From NCBI RefSeq assembly GCF_041146395.1, contig NC_090983.1:61945501-62009500 (forward strand): a stretch of DNA of 64,000 nt. The letters are read 5' to 3'. Position numbers and translations under genes: made by a program. Below, in pieces: positions 49,610-62,869 of this stretch. The stretch is from Eulemur rufifrons. Its lineage: Eukaryota; Chordata; Mammalia; Primates; Lemuridae. The notes below the pieces were generated by a model that was not told where the DNA came from, made no database searches, and saw nothing but the letters and a program-made list of their open reading frames with translations. How positions within the stretch are numbered: position 1 is the stretch's first letter; every line of letters starts with the position of its first letter.

Positions 49610-51430
49610 TTTCTGATTTTATGATTCTGCACTGTGATATTATGGCTACCAGCATAAACCTTTACAAATTACTAAACGCATTATATGTAAGTTCTGCTTG
49701 TATATAGGGTTTTGTGGAAGTTTCCCTTATGGTCATCCCTTCCTTGATGAGGGCATAAAACTTAAAGGCAAACCGTACTTCTATTATAGATTAGAAAAAA
49801 GTTTTTTAAATCTTGGGGCCTTTGACAGAATGGCAAGTAAGTGCCTTGGCATTGCTTCTGTATACAAAAGAGCAAAAAGTGCCACCAGAATGCTGCTTAG
49901 AAAGCTCTACATCTCAGAATGAATTGTTTTCTTCTGTGCTACCATGTCAGTTCGGTAGTCCTATTTTATTGTGTCTCATGATTTTTCCCCTTTGATGCTC
50001 ACCTTACTTCTATTTGCTCTCATGATTATTTTACATGAATCATAGACACAGGGACTATGGGGAAAATGACAGGTCATTGTATTCAGACCTCTGTACCTAG
50101 TGCATGTTATTGCCAGACACTTATATTATTCCCTTCAGAATTATATTTAATCTCTTTTTGAATGTCTTATTGATGTTTTCACAATGACCTCTTTGGGTGG
50201 CTATTCCATTGCTAAATTGCTCTTGCCTTTAGGACACTTTCTCTTATAAGTAATTTAAACATGCCCTTCTTATTTCTTGTAAAACATTCTAAGTCAACCA
50301 CAAATGATCCTTCACTTTACTGTATATTATTTCTTTTCTATCCAGTAAAATGCCACTGGTAGGGGAGACAAGCTCTCCATTCAACATGTAGGCCATTCAG
50401 AGGAAACCTAACAGATTTATGCCATTTCCTCATCTTTAAAAGGAACATCTAAATGTTCTCTAAAATTCCTTTCAGCTCTAATATTCTGTGCTCTTATGAT
50501 TCCTACATTTGATCATGGAATTTCTAAATCTTTGTTCCAGTTTTTTATGTCTGTGAAATTTTGTTTTGTGTACTTAAATCTATTATTTTTAACTGTCAAC
50601 CATCTAAACCTATAAATTATATCATATAGAATTAATAATAACTACTTTTATTGAGTACTTATTATGTACTAGTTTATATATTACTTGAAATATTTACATA
50701 TTTGAGATTTCTCTTCTAATATTTTCTAGTATTTTGTTGGAGCTAAATATATATATATATATATATATGTTCATATATGTATGACATATATATATGTTTA
50801 AATTTACTCCCCTGGAAACATATTTAACTCATCCTTGTTTTATCTTCTATTCTCCTGAGCCATCACATCATTTTTTTCTTTTGTTTTTACAAAGAATTTC
50901 TGAGGACACTTGTCCCATGAATACACTTTACAGAACTCTTGTCCTATTCCCTGCTACACTATTTCCCAATAATTTTAATTTCTCTTATGGCTACCAAGAA
51001 TGTTTGTTAATTTCCATATTTTTTCAAGAACTCTATAGCTATCTAATATTTTTCAAAAAATATATGTTTTACTCTTTTTGGAATTCAACTTGGAAAGTTA
51101 AGTGTTTCATTGACAAACTCATACTAAATGGTTTCTTTGTTATATGAAATGTTTATTTCTTGTATAATTGATTAGCTGATGTGGTGAATGACTAAGGGAG
51201 ATGTGACTGGGCTCTCATACCACCTACACATGGTAAAGCCTAGACTACCAAGATTTTTTTTTTATTAATAGTATTGAACTGAAGGACATTTCTTGGTATG
51301 CTCTTTAGACAACGTTCCCAGATGTTTTATTGAACAGAGTAGAAAACGGTATCTAGGTAACTGGCATGTTCTTAGGGCATCTGAAAATAGAAAATAGGTT
51401 CAACACAGTCCCTGGCTCCACACTAGGTAA
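49610..51430. other. Mostly unclassified; CR1/L3-like piece and (AT)n
   Basis: A CR1/L3-like stretch may occupy about 50060-50510 (TAATCTCTTTTTGAATGTC, GGCTATTCCATTGCTAAATT). An (AT)n microsatellite lies at 50746-50768 with impure continuation to 50797. The 117-codon frame at 50794-51147 has no recognisable domain. Confidence 0.4.
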
Positions 51431-51884
51431 AGTTAGCAGGCTCAGTAATTTCCAGCCTCTTTGTGCCTGCCTTAGTGATTTGGAGCTGCCTCATAGAACA
51501 TGTGCACCTATATCTTCCTTCTAACAGCTATCTTATCTCTCATTCCCTCGAAAACTCACTTTCTTGAAAGACAACTTGACAGTGTTTTTACGCCCTCTCT
51601 TCCAAGTAATTCCTCTTCTCATTAAAATTATCTCCCCACCTCTTTAACCTAAATCTCTACACTGCTGCTGCCCTAAACTGTCCTCAACAATGTGGCTTCT
51701 TTGTGTTTAAATTTACTGGATGCATCTCAATCCTTAGCCTATATGACATACCTGAGTAGCAGCCACTACTGATCATTACCTTGTTCTTGGAACTTTCCTT
51801 GCACACTGGACATCATTTCCTTATGATTTTCTTCCTAGTTAGGCACAATAGTGGCTAATGGATTAATAGTGGTTAATGGCTAAA

Positions 51885-52082
51885 TCATTTCTCCAGAAAG
51901 ATTGCCTGGGTTCAAATTCTGACTCCCCATTTGGGGGTACCAATTAACTTCCCCATGTAAAATGGCAAGGCTAATAACAGTACCTACCTACAGGGGTTGT
52001 TATGAGGATGTAGTTGCACATATAAGGGCACTTAGAATATTCTCAGACACATAGTATCACATGCACATTAGCTACTCTTATT
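51885..52082 (+). mobile_element. MIR SINE
   Basis: GCCTGGGTTCAAATTCTGAC, CCCCATGTAAAATGGCAAGG, ACAGTACCTACCTACAGGGG and GTTGTTATGAGGATG match MIR in plus orientation. Confidence 0.75.
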
Positions 52083-52974
52083 CTCAAACTCATTCCTGGG
52101 ATCTTCCTCCTCCTTGGATTCTTATTTTTCATGTTCTTCAAGTTTGTGTCCATGGCTTTCTTTTCTCTTTATATTACAAACTATTTTGGGGGCATTTTCA
52201 TCCCTTCCTAGGTATAAGTGACCAATAGTATATGGATTATTTCAGTGCAAATCTCTCAATGGTTATCTAGACCTAAATATGTAGCTACCTACTAGTTATT
52301 AATTGGATGTCCCACGGGCATCTCAAACTCAACATGGTCCAAGTTGTAAGCCCTTTTCTCTCTTCTCTATCACAGTCGGCTCACTGACTGGCAGCATCGG
52401 CTATGTCAGTCTTCTTCATGGTGGGATGCACACCCCACATGAGAATATCCTCAGTTAGGGAGAAAATAGTAAAACTTCTGTTTATATGAAAAAAAACAAG
52501 CTTTTCAGATATTTAAAAGCCATGGCTTCCCCACTGAGTTATGAGCTAAGCAGCCTCTGAGAAGGGCAGGAATCCATGGCAAGAAGTTGGTAACGTTGCC
52601 CTCACTCTTTAATTTGCCTTCAGCATTTAGTGAAACACTGTAACTTTCAAGCCTGATTAAGCATATCTGGGTTATATACAAAATGGACAATTCGCCTAAA
52701 AAGTTTCCTTTAAATAAACCATAAGACAGAGTTTTAACTTCATAACTTAAACACTCACCCACAACATCCATTGCATCTCTAAGTTCTGCCAGTTCCACTG
52801 TCTTCACTCTGTTGCCCTGCCCACACCTTAGCTGAGGCTCTCCTTGCTCATTATTTAGGTGGTGAGTATACAGTCTTCTCAATGGTCTTCTGACCTTCAG
52901 TCTTAATTCACTCTGAAATCTATCTACCCTAATTACACTCTTCATGTGATATAAGTCTGATCATGCCACTCCCT

Positions 52975-53354
52975 GGTTTGCTATAACCAAATACCATAGA
53001 CTAAGTGGCTTAAACAACAAATTTATCTTCTCACAGTTCTGGAATCTGGAAGTCTGATATCAGGGTGCCAGCATGGTTGGGGTCTGGTGTGCTCTCTTCC
53101 TGGCTTTCAGATCCAACTTCTAATTGTATGCTCACGTGGCCTTTCTTTGGTGTGTGCACATGGAGAGATCTCCCACTCTCTCTTTTCCTCTTGTTATAAA
53201 GCCACCAATCCTATTGGAGTAGGACTCCACCCTTATGAACTCATTTAACCATAATTACCTCCTGAAACCCCCATCTCCCAAAATAGTCACACTGGGTGTG
53301 AAGGCTTCAATGTATAAATGCAGGGAGGGGGGCACAGCTCAGTCCATAGCATCA
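52975..53354 (-). mobile_element. MLT1-like MaLR LTR inside L2
   Basis: TTTGCTATAACCAAATACC, CTTCTCACAGTTCTGG, CACGTGGCCTTTCTTTGG, ACTCCACCCTTATGAACTC and GGGGGGCACAGCTCAGTCC ending ATAGCA is an inverse LTR. L2 resumes directly after it, so the LTR is younger than the L2. Confidence 0.7.
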
Positions 53355-53850
53355 CTCAGTGGTTGTCTACCTCTCACCTTGTTAGGTGCTGGGCTCCTGG
53401 CCATGGCATCTAAGGCTCTCCATGAACCCTGCCAACCTGTCTCTCCTGTCTCAACTCAAACCATACCTGACCTAGCATGCTGTGTTCAAGTCCTGTTTAC
53501 CATTTCCCCAAAATATACAAAGTTATCTCTGGATTCTCTGCCTAGATTGTCCTCCTATGCCCATTTTCAATATTTCTTGCTCATCCTTGTAAACAGGAAA
53601 TAGGTATCTTTTCCTCAAAGAATCCTATACTAGCAACATTTTCCTTATACTGTATTTCCTACCCTCTGCCTTGGGTATTCACTGCTTTCTGTGGTTACTA
53701 TCACACTATGTTATAATAATTAGTTCATTTGCCTGCCTATCCATTAGATTGTAAACTCTTTGAGGGCAGCGCTCATATTTTATTCTCTTACTATTATTTC
53801 TATTCTCAATGGTTAACATTGGATGGTTAGATGCTCAAAAAATTATTGTT

Positions 53851-56800
53851 ACTGGAAAATGTTTTTAGCATTATCTGTAACTATATAAACTGATGAGTAT
53901 GATAGCAATATGGCTGTTTTAAACTACAAAGTCTCTTACTCTCAATGAATGTGTTGAATAATGTTACTACACTTTATAGAACATGGGTGTAGAGAGGCAG
54001 ACAGTGGGCCACTGCTTAACTGTGCAGAAATGGTGCAGAGGGGTGGAAGTGGGGGACAGGACAGAGAGAAGAAACATAACCTGTAATCTGTTATTACTGA
54101 ACAAAGCAGAGTAACAAATTTGGGAAGGTAAAACATAACAGCTGAGAAACATCTCTCCATCATTAACTAGGAGGCCTGGATTCCTCACACCTGAATTCCT
54201 ATCTTCACGGTCAATCAGTGCCTAATTACTGCCTAATCACTTATAATCAATCAACACTTTCCCCCCTGCAGTGCATGCCATTTGAGGCTACTCTCTGGCC
54301 TGGCTGCCGTGCACCCAGCTCTGTGCAGAGTGGGTGTGACACTGCTGCTTCGGATTGATTTGAATCCAGTTGCTCTAGGAGGGTTGTTACAACATTGCAG
54401 TTAAAATGCCTCAGACTGAGAGGGTTGAACGAACCATAGCTGCTCCCTGTGTGGGGGTTAAATGAGAAAATACTCCTGCTATCTCAGGATAGGGCACTTA
54501 GCCAAGGCCTCCCCTTGCCAGATTTGCTAGTAGGTATAGTTTTTTGGCTTGACTGTCAGGTCCAGAGGTAGGTGGATACATGCTCTAGGGAAACCTTAAA
54601 AATCTTTGCTTTGTCTTGAATTCTGTGTTCCTGGAACTAGAGTTTGAGGAAAAGCCTGGATGGAGCAAACTTTCCTCCTCCACCCCCCATAGACACAGAC
54701 CTGCCAACCTTGTCCCATGGGCAAGAAGGACTATATTTACCTTGTGGGACTGCCATGGATTCCTCTTCTTAATTGATTATATGTATGAGAACAACCATTT
54801 CAGGAGTATGTCAAAAGGCTGTCATGCACTCCCTATTCTCTGGATGTCAACGTCATTGTCACTTTTCTCCTACACCATGGGTTTGTGACAAGCAACCTTT
54901 CCTAACAAAATATTGGAGTTATTGAGATAAATGTTTAGTCATTAGAAGTTATTCTCACAAAGAATCAGCTTCCATGTATGTAGTCAGTCATTTTTGTGTT
55001 GTTAGGAAGATGAATATTAGGATATATCCAACAAATTACAAAAATGGTCAAGTGTAATTAAGAATAACTCTTTTTTAGTCATTGATGAAGTGTTTTCAGA
55101 GTTCAATAATTTACAAAAGTTGTACCCTACTTCATGGGTTAGGGGAGATAAAACACAGTAGTTAGATAATTCACTTACAAGATGATTTTTATAGCACCTG
55201 CAAAATACAGCTGTAGGTTCTTTCTTTAGGTAACATATGTTTCTGTGTTTTTGAACTGATGACCTGCTTTGCACTTCTCAAGTAGCAGCAAAACAAAATT
55301 CCCTTAGAATCGAAGAAATTTTATACATGTCAAATAGTATGTGAAGTTGAGAATTCTCTAAGGCAGAGGAATCCAGTTTTTAAGAAGGTAGAGAAATAAG
55401 CAAAATGACCCAGACATAAAACTTACCCTAAGAAAGAAAATAGCTGGGAGTGGAAAACCAATTCTTCAGAGGACAAAGATAGGAGGATAATTGGTTCAGA
55501 AGAAAAACTTCCACCTGAAGTAGAGAAAAAGCAGGTTGATAACCCTTGTGGAACTATGAAGGAAGATATCCAGTGCTGTCTTCATAATCATGGAGGCTGA
55601 GATGGCCCCCAGTATTAGCGACTGTATTGTGGAAGTTAAAGGATAGAAGAAAAGAGAGTCATTGTTCGCTTGGAAAGGAACTAAAATGTTTTCAGGCCAA
55701 AGAAAATTCAATACCTGGATTGAAACTATGGCGGAATAGAAAGATAAATGAAACACTATAGATGGAAACTCCCAAATTAATAATGTTTAGAGAAATTTTT
55801 GAAAGAAGAATAATAGATATTTTCCAAATTATTGATTTTATTCACATTTCTGTTTCTATTAAACCTAAGTGTAATAATTTCAAAATAAATGAAGTCCATG
55901 GAGGTTTTTCTCCTTGGTATATACCATGCTGTAGGTATGTATTGAACATATACACATTTCAAATGTGATACCTATAGAGACTACTCAGTGCTGTCTGAAA
56001 TGGTTAAGCAGTTAAGCTCTGGAGCTACTAGAGTTGGAGTGAGGGATATGCATGTGTTTCAATGTATTATACTGGGATTGGAATAGTATCTATGTAATTC
56101 TGGGAATCTTTCCCATTTGGGCTACATCTGGAATTTTTGTCTTTCTTTCCAAAAGCAAGAAGAATAAAATCCTAATACTGTAGCTTATGGAGTTAGAGAA
56201 ATGGAGACGTAAACAAGAGCATTGCAAATAGAAAGGCAATTCTTGGAGAGAGTAGATGCCTTTAAATACCATTTTAAAAGACTGTGTATTTAAAATTAAA
56301 AAGTGAGAATTTTTACACTAGTTTTAATGGCCTTATGCAAAGGAGAAACCATCCCAAGACGCCCCCAAATAAACTTTGGACAAAGAATGTGGACATTTGG
56401 AAGAGAATCATTAGAGCCTGAAGGATTTAGGAGAAAAGTACAGATCAGACTCTCACGTAACATATTTCCTAGCTGTATCTATATAAGGACTTTCTTAAAA
56501 AGAATCAGTCTTTGTGAGGGCAAGTTTAAAGCTAAGTGAAATACCGTCATGCCATTCAGGAGACCATGAGAGTTTCTGCGACCTTCAGAAATCTAGTAAA
56601 TTTGTCTTGAAATGCTTATGGATTTCAGAGCCAATGGAGGGAAATCTAAAGTCCACTGATGTTGATGCTTGTGTTGCACCCAAATTTCAACTTTCAGAAC
56701 ATGCTTTTATTTACTTTATATTTTGGGGCCAGATGTGACAAGGAATCCCCTTTGTGAGCAGCCCTCAAACAATGACTGACAAGAATGACATATAAATACC

Positions 56801-57945
56801 CAGTTCCTTGGGGAGAATGACTCTAAAGTTACTTGGACTCCCCTTGTCTTAACATGGTTAAGTCCAATCACCTACAGTGGTTAATGGCTTAATAATGAAT
56901 GTCTTTGGCTGCCTTTTTCTTGTTATCTCATTTCCTCCCTCCTCTACTAGTGGTTTTTTTCTCTTCTAAAGAAACTATTTGCACTAGAGTCATTTCTCAG
57001 TATCTGCTTCTGGGGACACACAAACTACAGCACCTGCCCTGGGATTTTGTATGTATTCCCTGGGCAATTACATTTTTAAAGACCATGCATCCTCATAAGC
57101 TAGCCAGCAGTGAAATGCAGCTTCTTCTTTAGATCCCCAAAATAAATATTTACTTCCACAACTTTTATGAATTGAAAAGGCTTTATTGAAAATTTGGGAG
57201 GCCCTCTGGGAGGAGTCATTTTGCAGAATGTACAGCTACTCTCCTCCTCCCCTTTCTCTTCCTCAATCTCCCTTTTGCAGATAGCTTGGGGAACCTCAGA
57301 TTCTTCTCCCTTCTATTAAATGAGCAATTTCTTCCTTCTTTTGTAGCTTAGTGTCACCCTGCCAGGGTGTGGGAGTCCCACCCACCACTCTAAGAACCTG
57401 TGCTCCTTCCTCAAAGGTAGCTCTCTCCCTTAAAGGGATTCTGGAGTCATCAGTTGAAATAATCACATTTTATACACATTGTTATGGTTACAACCTCACT
57501 GTGTGATCGCTATATTCTTAAAGCTGTTATCAATTATTCTTATAGAATAAGAATAAAGTACTTATTCCCAAAGTTTTACATATAGTAAATTGAATACATT
57601 CTTATTTCCCAGTTAGTATCCAATCATTCTCAACTCTTCTTTTTATCATCTTGGTAAACCTGTGTTAAAGAAATCCTCCTAGTATAGTTATAAATTATCC
57701 AGATTGGGTCCACCAAATTTCACCAGGGGTGGAACTAGGTTTCACTGGGCCTGAAGCTTATACAACTTGGGGTGTGCTCTTAAGACAAAAAATACAAATA
57801 TAGGTAGATGAGCCTTGGAAAGTTCTGAACTCTGAAAATTAACTCTAATTAGCTTCACAGTAAATCTGTCTTAGTACCTGGCTTTCTTACACAGAATTGG
57901 CAAGCCAGGAACCTAGCAAATCTAAAATCACCCTTCTGAATCAAC
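53851..57945. other. Unclassified sequence
   Basis: No gene or repeat family assigned with confidence. Parts such as 54200-54560 and 57170-57470 are richer in GC and may be old LTRs, but I could not place them. A short stretch near 57715-57790 (GGTTTCACTGGGCCTGAAGC) resembles a DNA-transposon remnant. Confidence 0.35.
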
Positions 57946-57949
57946 CAGA

Positions 57950-58145
57950 ATACTGAGTGCTTACAATCTTCCAGGTATTGTTCTAAGCAGTTTGCTAAAA
58001 TTAATTTACTTAATCTATTTTTATCCCAAATTTACAGATGAGGAAACTGCAAGATAAAGAAGTTAAAAAACTTGAATGGCCACACACCTAGTAAATGGCA
58101 AGCTATCATTTAGACTGTGATAGTGTAGCTCTAAAGCCAGCCCTC
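57950..58145 (-). mobile_element. MIR SINE
   Basis: TACTGAGTGCTTACAATCTT, CCAGGTATTGTTCTAAGC, TTTACAGATGAGGAAACTGC and CCACACACCTAGTAAATGGC match the inverse MIR consensus closely. Confidence 0.8.
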
Positions 58146-58153
58146 ATCACCTA

Positions 58154-60553
58154 TACAAGCATAACCTTGTTTTATTGTACTTCATTTTATTGCACTTTGG
58201 AGATGCTGAATTTTTTAAAAATTGAAGTTTTGTGACAACCTTGCATTAAGCAGATCTATTGGCATCGTGATTCCAAAATGACGTGGAAACTGTGTCACCT
58301 TTTCTCTATGTCTCTATGTCTCATTTTGGGAATTCCTGGAATGTTTCAAACATTCTCATTATTATTATATCTACTATGGAGATCTGTGATCACTGATCTT
58401 TAATGTTACCATTTTAATTGTTTTGGGGCACCATCAACCATGCCCCTAAAAGAAGGCAAACTTAATTGAGAAATGTTATGTGTGTTCTGCGTGCCTCACT
58501 GACCAGCCATTCTCCCATCTCTTTCTCTCTCCTTGGGCCGCCCTATTCCTTGAGACGCAATATTGAAATTAGGCAAGCTAATAACCCTACAGTAGCCTCT
58601 AAGTATTCAAGTGAAAGGGAGAGTCAGATGTCTCTCACTTTGAATCAAAAGCTAGAAATGACTAAGCTTAGTAAGGAAGGCATGTAGAAAGCCAAGATAG
58701 GTCAAAAGCTAGGCCTCTCGTGCCAGCTAGCCAAGTCATGAATGCAAAGGAAAAAATCTTGAGGGAAATTAAAATTGCTACTCCAGTGAACACACAAATG
58801 ATAAGAAAGAAACAGCCTTATTGCTGATATGGAGAAAGTTTGAGTGGTCTGAATAGAAGATCAAATCAGCCACAGCATTGCCTTAAGCCAAAGCCTAATG
58901 TACAGCAAGGCCCTGACTCTCTTCATTCTGTGAAGGCTGAGAGAGGTGAGGAAGCTGCAGAAGAAAAGGTCAAAGCTAGCAGAGGTTAGTTCATGAGGTT
59001 TACAGAAAGAAGCTGTCTCCATAACACAAAAGGGCAAGGTGAAGCAATAGGTGCTGAAGTAGAAGCTTGCAGCAAGGTATCAAGAACATGTAGCTAAGAT
59101 AATTGATGATGGCTACACTAAGGATTTTCAATGTAGATAAAATAGACTTATATTAAAAGAAGATGCCATCTAGGACTTTCAAAGATAGAGAGGAGTAGTC
59201 AATGCCTGGCTTCAGTGCTTCAAAGGTCTGGCTGACTCTCTTGTTAGAGGCTAATGCAGATTTTGATTTTAAGTTGAAATCAATGCTCATTTCCCCTTCA
59301 AAAATATCCTAGGGTCCTTAAGAATTATGCTAAACTACTCTGCTTGTGCTCTATAAATGGAACAACAAAGCCTGATGACACCACATCTGTTGACAGCATG
59401 GTTTACCGAATATTTTAAGTCCACCATTGAGACCTGCTGCTCAGAAAAAAAAAAAGATTCTTTTAAAATTATTACTGCTCATTGACAATGCCCCTACTCA
59501 TCCAAGAGCTGTGATGAAGATATCCAAGGAGATTAACATTGTTTTCATACCTGCTAGCATGACAGCCATTCTGTAGCACATGGATCAAAGAGTAATTTTT
59601 ACTTTCAAGTCTTATTTGAGAAATACATTTTGTAAGGCTATAGCTATTACAGATAGCAATTCCTCTGATGAATCTGGGCAAAGTAAACTGAAAACTTTCT
59701 GGAAAGGATTCACAATTCTAGATGCCATTAAGAACATTTGTGTTTCATGGGAGGAAGTAAACATATCAACAATAATAGAAGTTTCAAAGAAGTTGATTCC
59801 AACCCTCATGGATGACTTTGAGGGTTTCAAGACTTCAGTGGAAGAAGTAACAGGAGGTGTGGTGGAAATAGCAGGGGAGCTAGAATTAGAAGTGGAGGCT
59901 GAATATGTGACTGAATTGCTGCAATCTCATTATAAAACCTGAATGAGTAAGGACTTGCTTCTTATGGATGAGCAAAGACAGTGGTTTCTTGAGAAAGACT
60001 CTACTTCTGGTGAAGATGCTGTGAACATTATTGAAATGACAACAAAGGCTTGAGAATTTTATATAAACTTAGTTGATATAGCAGTGGCAGGGTTTGAGAG
60101 AATTGGCTCTAATTTTGAAGGAAATCCTAGTAGGTAAAATGCTATCAAACAATATCTCACGCTACAGAGAAGCCTTTCATGAAAGGGACAATAAACTGAT
60201 GCTGCATACTTCATTATTATCTTAAGAAATTGTCACAGGCACCACAACCTTTAGCAACCACCATCTTGATCAGTCAGCAGCCATCAACAAGGCAAGACCT
60301 TCCACCAGCATAAAGATTATAACTCACTGAAGGCTCAGAAAATTGTTACCATTTTTTTAGCAATAAAATATTTCATAATCATGGTATATACATTTTCTAG
60401 ACATAATTCTATTGCATACTTAATAGTATAGTATAAATATAACTTTTATATGAACCAGGGAACCAAAAAATTTGTGTGAACCACTTTATCGTGTATTCAC
60501 TTTATTGCAGTATTCAGGAACTGAACCCACAATATCTTCGAGGTATGCCTGTA
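58154..60553 (+). mobile_element. Near-full-length Tigger1 (pogo-type) DNA transposon
   Basis: The left end CAAGCATAACCTTGTTTTAT starts at 58156 and the right end AATATCTTCGAGGTATGCCTG stops at 60551, an inverted-repeat pair. TA dinucleotides flank both ends (58154-58155, 60552-60553), the target duplication of Tc1/mariner/pogo elements. At 2,396 bp it is close to the full Tigger1 length. Internal non-coding and transposase text follows the family throughout. All copies in primates are fossils. Confidence 0.92.
58585..60060 (+). pseudogene. Tigger1 transposase pseudogene
   Basis: The start codon is changed (GTAGCC where the family has ATGGCC, about 58591). Readable N-terminal text SKYSSERESQMSLTLNQKLE lies in frame with a stop soon after GM. 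The longest intact block (59580-59942, 120 codons) is the C-terminal part of the DDE catalytic region and beyond: [27 protein letters not shown] and [11 protein letters not shown]. Several stops and frameshifts lie between. In life the protein cut and pasted the element via its terminal repeats. Confidence 0.85.
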
Positions 60554-62860
60554 CACTGTATTGCTTCTGAAAACTTTACCTTCTTGGCTCCTAAATAGCT
60601 TACTATTTGTAAAAAGGAGTAGAAATCAAAGATAAATCCACCATAAATAATAAGGTTGTACCCTAGTGTCCAACTCATATTACCTTTGGAGATAATCAGA
60701 TTGGCCATATGCTCAGGCAGAGGGGTACCAAAGGCCCACTTATGTCACCCGTCTTCCTGTGACTGTAGTCACAGCAGTGAGGAAGCTTACTACTTGATGC
60801 AATTAAAGTGAATATATGTTCACTTATACAATTAAAGTGAATATATGTTCTATTAAGCTGAGAACATTAGTTAACCCAGGCCAGTTTATATATACAATGG
60901 AATAATAGTATCATTATTACAAAGAGGTAGGTCCAAATATAGGGTCTCTGAGGCAATTCAAATTGCTAAGATAGTAATTTGGCCAAGGGCAGTGGAGTAT
61001 AAACTCCAGTGGGATTGGAGTTTATAAATTGGGTATTTTTCCAATTTACAAATTATCTACATCCCAATTGTCCTGTGTCAGCCATACTTGAGTACATAAT
61101 CAGTCTTCCTATTCTAGTTGAGTGAACCAAAAGAGACCACTTTTTTCCACCTGAACCAAGCAGATGTTTCTTTCCAGGGAATTTATAATTGTTACTAATA
61201 CATTTTTGTTCACTTGAAAGCAACTGTTAGAAATGTGGGATGATTCTCTGCCACCTACTGCGTGATGGTGACTGAGAGGCAGAGAAAGCCAATTCACAGA
61301 AAAAGAACCTGCCAGTGAAATTTTCTGTTCATAGAGTTTAGCTGCATATTTTCTCCTTTGGAATCTATAATATACATGTGTAATACTTATAATGTTTAGC
61401 CTTTTTCTGTTTGTTTATATCTTAATCCACCTTTAGTTCATTTCTGTTCATTGCAACTTACTGGTGTCCTAATTAATACACAGATGCAACCCAAAACTTA
61501 TGTTATTTTATTTAAAAAAATCCTTTTCTTAGATCAAGTTTTTCCCCATTCAGAATTGTAATTAAAAATTGCTATGACAATTTTATAATATAATCAACAA
61601 GAGCCAAAATGTTCAGATTCATCTGTAACCAAAGATATATCTCAGTGTGATGTGGCCAAGACTGGTGGTAATTTCTGATGGCGATGGTTATTTCAAAGTA
61701 AAATGGCATTAAATATGTCTTTACCACATACTTCCACAATTCCATGTTCTCCTTTTAAAGATTGAGGTCATCTTATTTTTAGTTTCTTTAAGTCATTAAT
61801 ATATTCCTGTTTTTCCTCTTCATAGAAACTTTTGATAATGAATCCTTGCTTTATTAGAGCTTGAGGCTTTTTAAAAGTTCAATTTCACTGTGAAGTCAAG
61901 GTCTTAAAATTCCTTATGGGTAAGTGCTTTTTGCTTTATTTTCATCTCATTTACTAGGTTAGTTATAGCCTTAACTAAACCTTCATTTGATATTTTGTGT
62001 GTGTGTGTGCGTGCACACATTTCTGTGTGCATGTATGAGTGTAATAGTAATTGTCTAAAATAAATTATCATACTGAAAGCTAGTGATAGATGAATACCAA
62101 CATTAACTCACTAAATAAAATTAATTTTATTAGTTAATCAGATGTAATCCATAAATGTGTATTGTTGTTTGCAGGTCCAAGCTAATGTGAGTATCTTCTG
62201 GGGTATAGGATATTTCCTTTACTAATAATGCCTACTTTGGTTGTCTACCTGGTTCTGTTAGATTTTTCTATTTATGAAAAATATGTGATTTTAGAAGTTG
62301 AAAAAAATTTAAAAGGGAAAATATCACTCAATTTTTCCAAGCAAATGGTAATATATTTAAGTCACAAAAATTGGAAAATGGGTTTATATTCCCTTCAAAT
62401 TTTATGTCTCATGAGTAGTTTAAAAGGTTTGGATTATCAGCCTTATATCTTCCAAAAAGACAATAAAATAAAATTACACAAAACAAAACACAGATTTGAT
62501 TCTTCCAGGAAGAGCTAACAGTATTTGCATATCATTATAGTCCCCATTGTTGTTTCTCTCTTTAAGCAGATATTTAAATTTGGCTCTATATTTAGTATTT
62601 AAAGCAACATAATATAATAGAAACAGTAGGAACCCTCAAGCCACATCTCTTTACATCTCTAATACATAAGTATTGTGTCCTCGCATGATATTACTAAGAT
62701 AAACCAGGGAAAATGAAATTTTATGATAACTGATTGCAATTTTCTTGTAGCAAGCTCAGCTGGGAGAACCTTCCGTAGAAATTAGAACCACAGTTAAAGC
62801 TTAAGGAGGATGCAGGATGGAGCAAACATCATGCAATAAATATTATACTTTTAGTACCTG
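60554..62860. other. Unclassified AT-rich sequence
   Basis: No gene or transposon recognised. It holds a 29-bp direct duplication at 60800-60857 and a short impure (GT)n run near 61996-62015. Confidence 0.4.
60800..60857. repeat. 29-bp tandem duplication
   Basis: CAATTAAAGTGAATATATG begins at 60800 and again at 60829; the two copies are identical for over 20 bp. Confidence 0.85.
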
Positions 62861-62869
62861 ACTTTTTTT

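Larger units (their letters stand above)
51440..53850 (+). mobile_element. L2 LINE split by a MIR and an MLT1-like LTR
   Basis: L2 text can be followed in order: TTATTAATTGGATGTCCC near 52300, TCTGATCATGCCACTCCC at about 52955, then after the LTR AAGGCTCTCCATGAACCC at 53411, CTTTGAGGGCAGCGCTC at about 53758 and the tail to about 53830. Segment 52440-52770 is not recognisable and may be a further insert. The 146-codon minus frame (52505-52945) spans both and is not supported as a gene. Confidence 0.55.

Noticed and set aside
52505..52945. 146-codon open frame on the minus strand
   Set aside because: It overlaps L2 text (52800-52945) in antisense and an unplaced block. No domain, start context or splice sites were seen.
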